From positions 1 to 35,718 of the forward strand of contig PAFB01000067.1 of assembly GCA_002700865.1 (NCBI GenBank): a stretch of DNA of 35,718 nucleotides, given 5' to 3'. Shown in pieces: positions 31,469 to 35,718 of this stretch. The stretch is from Rhodospirillaceae bacterium. GTDB lineage: Bacteria; Pseudomonadota; Alphaproteobacteria; UBA7985. Numbering within the stretch: the first letter of the stretch is position 1; each line of letters starts with the position of its first letter. Under the pieces are notes generated by a model, which was not told the DNA's origin, did no database searches, and saw only the letters and a program-made list of their open reading frames with translations. The position numbers and the translations under genes are program-made.

Positions 31469-31500
31469 TAACAGGAGAGGACGAACCTGTCGTCCTCTCC
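31462..31500 (-). terminator. Terminator between the hydrolase and EF-hand genes
   Basis: A perfect 10-bp stem GGAGAGGACG (31474-31483) / CGTCCTCTCC (31491-31500) with a 7-base loop. The T-rich run (complement of 31461-31473) lies on the minus-strand side, so it best serves the EF-hand gene; on the plus strand no T-run follows, but the hairpin may also protect the hydrolase mRNA end. Confidence 0.65.
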
Positions 31501-31582
31501 CGTATCTGACATAAACCGCGGCAAAAGGGGAGCGCACCCGCTGGTTTAAGTCGAACCAAAGTTGGCTTAGTCGCGACCCGAC

Positions 31583-32095
31583 TTAGGCGTCGCGCAGCGC
31601 TTCCAGCGCTGGGCGAAGTTCACTGCGGGTCAAGGTGCCCGAGTTGTCGGTATCAAGGTCGTTAAAGGATGCCGTAATCTGCGCCTGAACGTCATCCCAG
31701 GTCATGCCATAGACAAAGCCGTTTTCGCCAAGGAAGGCCTTAACGACGCGAGGAGCCTTTCGCTTGCCTTTGTCCCGGCCCTTGCCTTTGACTTTGTCCT
31801 TAAGCTTGCCACCGCGACCCGCTTTTTCACCGGCGTCGGCCATTTCTTCGTCAGCATCGGCCTGGCCCCGCATGCCGCGGCTTGGGATGGCGTCGACTTC
31901 AGCTTGGCTCAACACGCCGTCACTGTCGCTATCGATGCGGGTGAACATACGCTCGGCATTTTCTAGAACGCGCTCGACGGTGACGCTGCGGTCTTTGCCG
32001 GAGTCAGCCTGTGCTTGCTGTGCGACGGAAAGGGACGCAACAGTGCCGGTGGTGAGGAGAACGGCAGATGCAGCCAGAATAAGTTTCGTGTTCAT
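31583..32095 (-). CDS. Secreted EF-hand calcium-binding protein
   Basis: 170 residues with a Sec signal peptide (about 1-30, cleavage after AQA), so it is periplasmic or exported. Two EF-hand loops: D55-S-D-S-D-G with Glu66 as the twelfth ligand, and D148-T-D150-N-S-G with Glu159. Between them is a highly basic stretch (about 92-116, rich in Lys, Arg and Gly) preceded by an acidic one (79-90). This arrangement suggests calcium-dependent binding of an acidic partner, but no function is known. ATG 32095 has a strong GGAGGA 8 bases upstream. It stands alone between hydrolase and parE, ending at a good minus-strand terminator. Confidence 0.8.
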   Translation of the reverse strand: MNTKLILAASAVLLTTGTVASLSVAQQAQADSGKDRSVTVERVLENAERMFTRIDSDSDGVLSQAEVDAIPSRGMRGQADADEEMADAGEKAGRGGKLKDKVKGKGRDKGKRKAPRVVKAFLGENGFVYGMTWDDVQAQITASFNDLDTDNSGTLTRSELRPALEALRDA

Positions 32096-32269
32096 TGTTC
32101 GGTTCCTCCGAAAACATGTGGATGGCTCGCGGTTTTTGGGTGCGCTTGAGCCGGATGAAGAGAGTGGAGGCGACTGGTGTTTGCCGCCTTCGTGGATGTT
32201 TTACGCAGCCACGGTCTCGTTCATCCCCGGAGGACAAAGATTTTTTTCAAATAAGTTGGATTTTTCTGC

Positions 32270-34279
32270 TCAGACGTCGATTTCTTCGACGACGTAAGCG
32301 GCATTTTCCTGAATGAATTCAAAGCGTTTTTCAGCTTTTTTGCCCATCAGATCCTCAACCAGTTCTTTGATGGATTTTCCGGCAGCCAAGCCCGCAGCAG
32401 CATCCGCAAGCGTCACCCGCTCCATCTGACGGGTCGCTGGATCCATGGTTGTTTCGCGCAATTGTTTGGGCATCATCTCGCCCAAGCCCTTAAACCGGCT
32501 GATTTCAACGTTGGCATTGGCGCGGAATTCGTTTGCGAGAATATGGTCCTTGTGCCGATCGTCCCGCGCATAGAATGACTTGCCGCCATGGCTCAGCCGA
32601 TAAAGGGGCGGCACGGCGAGGAACAGGCGGCCTGCTTCGATGATTTGGGGGTAAGTGCGATAGAAAAAGGTCATCAACAGCGAGGCAATGTGAGCGCCAT
32701 CGACGTCAGCGTCGGTCATGATCACAACGCGCTCGTAGCGCAAGTTCTCGATATCGGCAGATTTCCCATCAAAACCGAGCGCCTGGGCCAGATCGGCCAG
32801 CTCCTGATTGCCGCGCAACTTGTCCGCGCTGGCTGAAGCCACGTTCAGGATTTTTCCGCGCAAAGGCAAAATCGCCTGGGTTTCGCGGCGGCGGGCCTGC
32901 TTGGCTGAGCCGCCGGCAGAGTCGCCCTCAACCAGAAACAGTTCAGTGCCCTCCGGCGAGTTACGGGAGCAATCGGTCAGCTTTCCGGGCAGGCGAAGGC
33001 GCTTGGTAACCGACTTACGCGCGGTTTCCTTTTCTGCTTTTTTGCGCAGGCGCTCTTCCATGCGCAGAATGATGCTGTCGAGCAACGCCTTCGCTGCGGG
33101 GCCATTGCCCGCGAGCCAGTGTTCAAAGTGCTCTTTCAGGGCCTGGTCAACCAGCCGAGAGGCTTCAGGACTGCCCAGCCGCTCCTTTGTCTGGCCCTGG
33201 AACTGGGGTTCGGGAATGAAGCACGACAGGACAGCTTGCGCGCCGCCCAGAACGTCATCGGCGGTGATCGAAGCCGCCTTCTTGTTACCCGCCATTTCAC
33301 CGTAGGTGCGCAAAGCCCGGGTGAGACCCGTCCGCAAACCGTTCTCATGAGTACCGCCCTGCGGCGTCGGGATGGTGTTGCAGTAGGAGGTCAGGCTGGC
33401 TTCGCCCGTGCCCTCGTCGTCAGGCCAGGCCAAAGCCCATTCCACTTTGCCGCCCGAGCCATTGAGATCAGCGCGCCCGTCGAACAGGGACTCGCCGATC
33501 AGCGCTTGCGGGCCCAATTGTTCGCGCAGAAAGTCACCCAGTCCGCCCGGAAAATGGAACACCGCCTCGGTTGGGGTTTTGTCACCGTCCTTGATAAGTT
33601 CTTCTGCGCAGGCCCAGCGGATTTCAACGCCGCGTTCCAGATAGGCCTTCGACCGCGCCATCTTGAACAGCGTTGCCGGTTTAAAGCTGTGCTTGTGGTT
33701 GAAAATCTCTTCATCGGGTTTGAACTGTACTGAGGTACCGCGCCGGTTGGGGGCGGAGCCGATTTTTGTGAGCTTTGAGGTTGCCAGCCCGCGCGAGAAA
33801 GACTGCGACCATAGGGTTTTATCACGCGCGACTTCGACCGTGAGGCTCTCCGACAGCGCATTAACAACGGAAATACCAACCCCGTGCAGGCCGCCGGAAG
33901 TGGCGTAGTTCTTGCCGCTGAATTTACCCCCGGAGTGCAGGGTGGTCATGATGACCTCCAACGCTGATTTATCGCGGTACTTGGGGTGCGGATCGACGGG
34001 GATGCCGCGACCGTTGTCCATGACCTTGACGGAGCCGTCGGCCAGCATCTCCACTGATATACGTGTTGCGTGACCGGCAACCGCCTCATCGACAGAGTTG
34101 TCGAGGATTTCAGCCATCAGGTGGTGATAGGCGCGCTCATCCGTGCCGCCGATGTACATGCCGGGGCGTTTTCGGACGGGTTCGAGACCTTCGAGGACTT
34201 CGATATCCTTGGCTGTATAGCCAGTGGCTTTCTTGGTCTGTTCGTCGGAAACGGAGAAAAGGTCCGTATCAGCGGCCAT
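32270..34279 (-). CDS. parE: DNA topoisomerase IV subunit B
   Basis: ATPase subunit of topoisomerase IV, which decatenates daughter chromosomes with ParC. GHKL ATPase domain with EILDNSVDEA, DNGRGIPV and GGLHGVG; transducer domain; Toprim domain with Glu451 of EGDSAGG and Asp523-Ala-Asp525 (DADVDG); C-terminal region ending RFKGLGEMMPKQLRETTMDP and beyond. The motif SAKQARRRETQAILPLRGKI and the 669-residue length, without the GyrB insert, favour ParE over GyrB. The start is ATG 34279; AGGGA lies rather far upstream (about 12 bases). A fair promoter is found at 34326-34354. No clear terminator follows. Confidence 0.9.
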   Translation of the reverse strand: MAADTDLFSVSDEQTKKATGYTAKDIEVLEGLEPVRKRPGMYIGGTDERAYHHLMAEILDNSVDEAVAGHATRISVEMLADGSVKVMDNGRGIPVDPHPKYRDKSALEVIMTTLHSGGKFSGKNYATSGGLHGVGISVVNALSESLTVEVARDKTLWSQSFSRGLATSKLTKIGSAPNRRGTSVQFKPDEEIFNHKHSFKPATLFKMARSKAYLERGVEIRWACAEELIKDGDKTPTEAVFHFPGGLGDFLREQLGPQALIGESLFDGRADLNGSGGKVEWALAWPDDEGTGEASLTSYCNTIPTPQGGTHENGLRTGLTRALRTYGEMAGNKKAASITADDVLGGAQAVLSCFIPEPQFQGQTKERLGSPEASRLVDQALKEHFEHWLAGNGPAAKALLDSIILRMEERLRKKAEKETARKSVTKRLRLPGKLTDCSRNSPEGTELFLVEGDSAGGSAKQARRRETQAILPLRGKILNVASASADKLRGNQELADLAQALGFDGKSADIENLRYERVVIMTDADVDGAHIASLLMTFFYRTYPQIIEAGRLFLAVPPLYRLSHGGKSFYARDDRHKDHILANEFRANANVEISRFKGLGEMMPKQLRETTMDPATRQMERVTLADAAAGLAAGKSIKELVEDLMGKKAEKRFEFIQENAAYVVEEIDV

Positions 34280-34325
34280 AGGAGCACGATCCCTGTCTGA
34301 AATGGTTGTTCAGTATCTGTTCGCC

Positions 34326-34354
34326 TTTATCCACTTTATGCGGTCATAGCGCAA
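34326..34354 (-). promoter_or_regulatory. Candidate parE promoter
   Basis: On the minus strand, -35 TTGCGC (complement of 34349-34354) and -10 GATAAA (complement of 34326-34331) have exact 17-base spacing. Transcription would start about 40 bases before the parE ATG. Confidence 0.45.
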
Positions 34355-34410
34355 GCTGACTTTCCCGTCTCATTTGTTTGGCGCGGAGCAGGACGGGCGC
34401 TGACCTGAGA

Positions 34411-34443
34411 AACAAAAAAGGGCCGCCCGATTGGGCGACCCTT
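34411..34443 (-). terminator. Intrinsic terminator after glnA
   Basis: On the minus strand, AAGGGTCGCCC pairs with GGGCGGCCCTT (one G-T pair) around a 4-base loop, followed by a run of T (complement of 34413-34418). It sits 30 bases after the glnA stop. Confidence 0.88.
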
Positions 34444-34472
34444 GTTTTGGGAGCAAGCTAAGCTTGGGTGGC

Positions 34473-35718
34473 TTAGCAGGAGTAGTACATTTTGAATTCG
34501 ACCGGGTGTGGAGCGAATTCGTATTCGATGACTTCTTCCATCTTCAGCTCGATGTATGCGTCGATCTGGTCCTTGGTGAAGACGCCGCCTTCGAGCAGGA
34601 ATTCGTAGTCTGCCTTCAGGCTGTCCAGCGCTTCGCGCAGGGAACCACAAACCGTTGGAATGTCCTTCAGTTCCTCTTCAGACAGCTCGTAAAGATCTTC
34701 GTCACGCGCTGCGCCCGGATCGATCTTGTTCTTGATGCCATCAAGGCCAGCCATCAGCATGGCGGAGAAGCACAGGTACGGGTTCGCGGTTGGATCCGGG
34801 AAGCGGATTTCCATGCGCTTTGCCTTTGGCGAGGAGCCGAAAGGAATACGACAGGACGCGGACCGGTTACGCGCGGAGTACGCCAGCAGAACTGGTGCTT
34901 CGAAACCCGGGACCAGACGCTTGTAGGAGTTGGTCGATGGGTTGGTGAAGGCGTTCAGTGCTTTAGCGTGCTTCAGGATGCCGCCAATGTACCACAGAGC
35001 TTCCTGGGACAGGCCAGCGTACTTGTCGCCAGCGAACAGAGGCTGTCCGTCTTTCCAGATCGACTGGTGACAGTGCATGCCGGTGCCGTTGTCGCCCTGA
35101 ACAGGCTTGGGCATGAAGGTCGCAGACTTGCCGTAGGAGGCAGCGACGTTGTGCACGACATACTTGTACAGCTGCAGTTTGTCAGCCACGCGGGTCAGGT
35201 GGTCAAAGGTCATGCCCAACTCATGCTGAGCCGGCGCCACTTCGTGGTGGTGCTTGTCCATGTCCACACCCATGGCGAGCAGGGTTGAGGTCATTTCAGC
35301 GCGAATGTCGCCGGACTGGTCAACGGGGTTTACTGGGAAGTAACCGCCCTTGACGCCTGGACGGTGGCCCATGTTGCCGCCTTCCATTTCGTCGCCGGAT
35401 GCGTAAGGGCCTTCTTCGGAGTAAAACTCAAAGAAAGAGCGGTTCATCTCAACGGAGAAACGCACGTCGTCGAACATGAAGAACTCGGCTTCTGGACCGA
35501 AGAATACGTCCGTACCGATGCCGGAATCCTTAACCAGCTGCTCAGCCTTCTTCGCGGTGCCGCGAGGATCGCGCTCGTACAGTTCGCCGGTGATCGGGTC
35601 TTTTACATCGCAAAAGATGATCAGCTGTGGCTGGGCCGTAAACGGATCCATGACAGCGGTTTCCATGTCCGGAACCAACAGCATGTCGGACTCGTTGATG
35701 GCCTTCCAGCCAGCAATC
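34473..35718 (-). CDS. glnA: Type I glutamine synthetase, 3' part (runs off the right edge)
   Basis: Makes glutamine from glutamate, ammonia and ATP, the main entry of nitrogen. The reading frame continues to the window edge (IAGWKAINESD before the first in-frame Met), so about 414 C-terminal residues are present and roughly 55 N-terminal ones are missing. Catalytic-domain features include FGPEAEFFMFD, the metal-binding HHHEVAPAQHE, NGTGMHCHQSI, and the Arg-rich NRSASCRIP loop. The Tyr in EDLYELSEEE corresponds to the adenylylation site of GlnE-regulated type I-beta enzymes. It ends FKMYYSC. A glnB gene often lies upstream of glnA in alphaproteobacteria, but that is outside this window. Confidence 0.95.
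   Translation of the reverse strand, partial: IAGWKAINESDMLLVPDMETAVMDPFTAQPQLIIFCDVKDPITGELYERDPRGTAKKAEQLVKDSGIGTDVFFGPEAEFFMFDDVRFSVEMNRSFFEFYSEEGPYASGDEMEGGNMGHRPGVKGGYFPVNPVDQSGDIRAEMTSTLLAMGVDMDKHHHEVAPAQHELGMTFDHLTRVADKLQLYKYVVHNVAASYGKSATFMPKPVQGDNGTGMHCHQSIWKDGQPLFAGDKYAGLSQEALWYIGGILKHAKALNAFTNPSTNSYKRLVPGFEAPVLLAYSARNRSASCRIPFGSSPKAKRMEIRFPDPTANPYLCFSAMLMAGLDGIKNKIDPGAARDEDLYELSEEELKDIPTVCGSLREALDSLKADYEFLLEGGVFTKDQIDAYIELKMEEVIEYEFAPHPVEFKMYYSC

Noticed and set aside
34431..35288. 285-codon plus-strand frame opposite glnA
   Set aside because: It begins within the glnA terminator and mirrors the glutamine synthetase coding strand.
1..35718. CRISPR arrays, transposases, phage genes, tRNA or rRNA genes, toxin-antitoxin pairs
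   Set aside because: None was seen on either strand apart from the tmRNA piece; the gene content is core and the composition fairly even.

Overview
The window is a GC-rich stretch of chromosome from an alphaproteobacterium. The evidence is the acceptor piece of a permuted, two-piece tmRNA at the left edge, a leader resembling the alphaproteobacterial serC RNA motif before serC-serA-serB, an adrenodoxin-type ferredoxin, ThyX instead of ThyA, and gene families typical of that class. I cannot name the order or genus from sequence alone. Almost everything is core metabolism and cell-envelope maintenance. I see no insertion sequence, prophage, CRISPR array or tRNA gene.

Layout, left to right. 1-170: tmRNA acceptor piece (minus) and its promoter. 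216-1944: thyX and a CPBP intramembrane protease. 2033-6056: hflK, hflC and a DegP/HtrA protease, a membrane and periplasmic protein quality-control block. 6135-7061: miaA. 7163-12578: ilvB, ilvN, ilvC and leuA for branched-chain amino acids. Before leuA lies a 15-codon Leu-rich leader frame with competing hairpins that look like attenuation. 12579-13036: a 458-base gap with a terminator, an AT-rich patch and inverted repeats. 13037-14698: a ferredoxin and a LysR-type regulator. 14785-18274: serC-serA-serB, the whole phosphorylated serine pathway, with overlapping stop/start codons. 18386-20775: an FAD-linked D-lactate dehydrogenase-like oxidase convergent with an AEC transporter. 20982-22416: a corrinoid protein overlapping a DUF1638 gene, with no methyltransferase beside them. 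22545-29123: mreB, mreC, mreD, mrdA and rodA (the elongasome) with a MaoC-like hydratase coupled to the end of rodA. 29354-35718: an RhlE-type helicase (minus), an alpha/beta hydrolase (plus), a secreted EF-hand protein (minus), parE (minus) and the 3' part of glnA (minus, running off the right edge).

The genes group by function: HflKC with DegP handle membrane and periplasmic proteins; IlvBN, IlvC and LeuA supply valine, isoleucine and leucine precursors; SerC, SerA and SerB convert 3-phosphoglycerate to serine; MreBCD, PBP2 and RodA build the lateral wall. The most interesting signals are regulatory or contextual: the leuA leader, the serC leader RNA, the structured gap before the ferredoxin, and the isolated corrinoid-DUF1638 pair with its odd N-terminal extension. 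I did not find a convincing new multi-gene system; those four places merit a second look.
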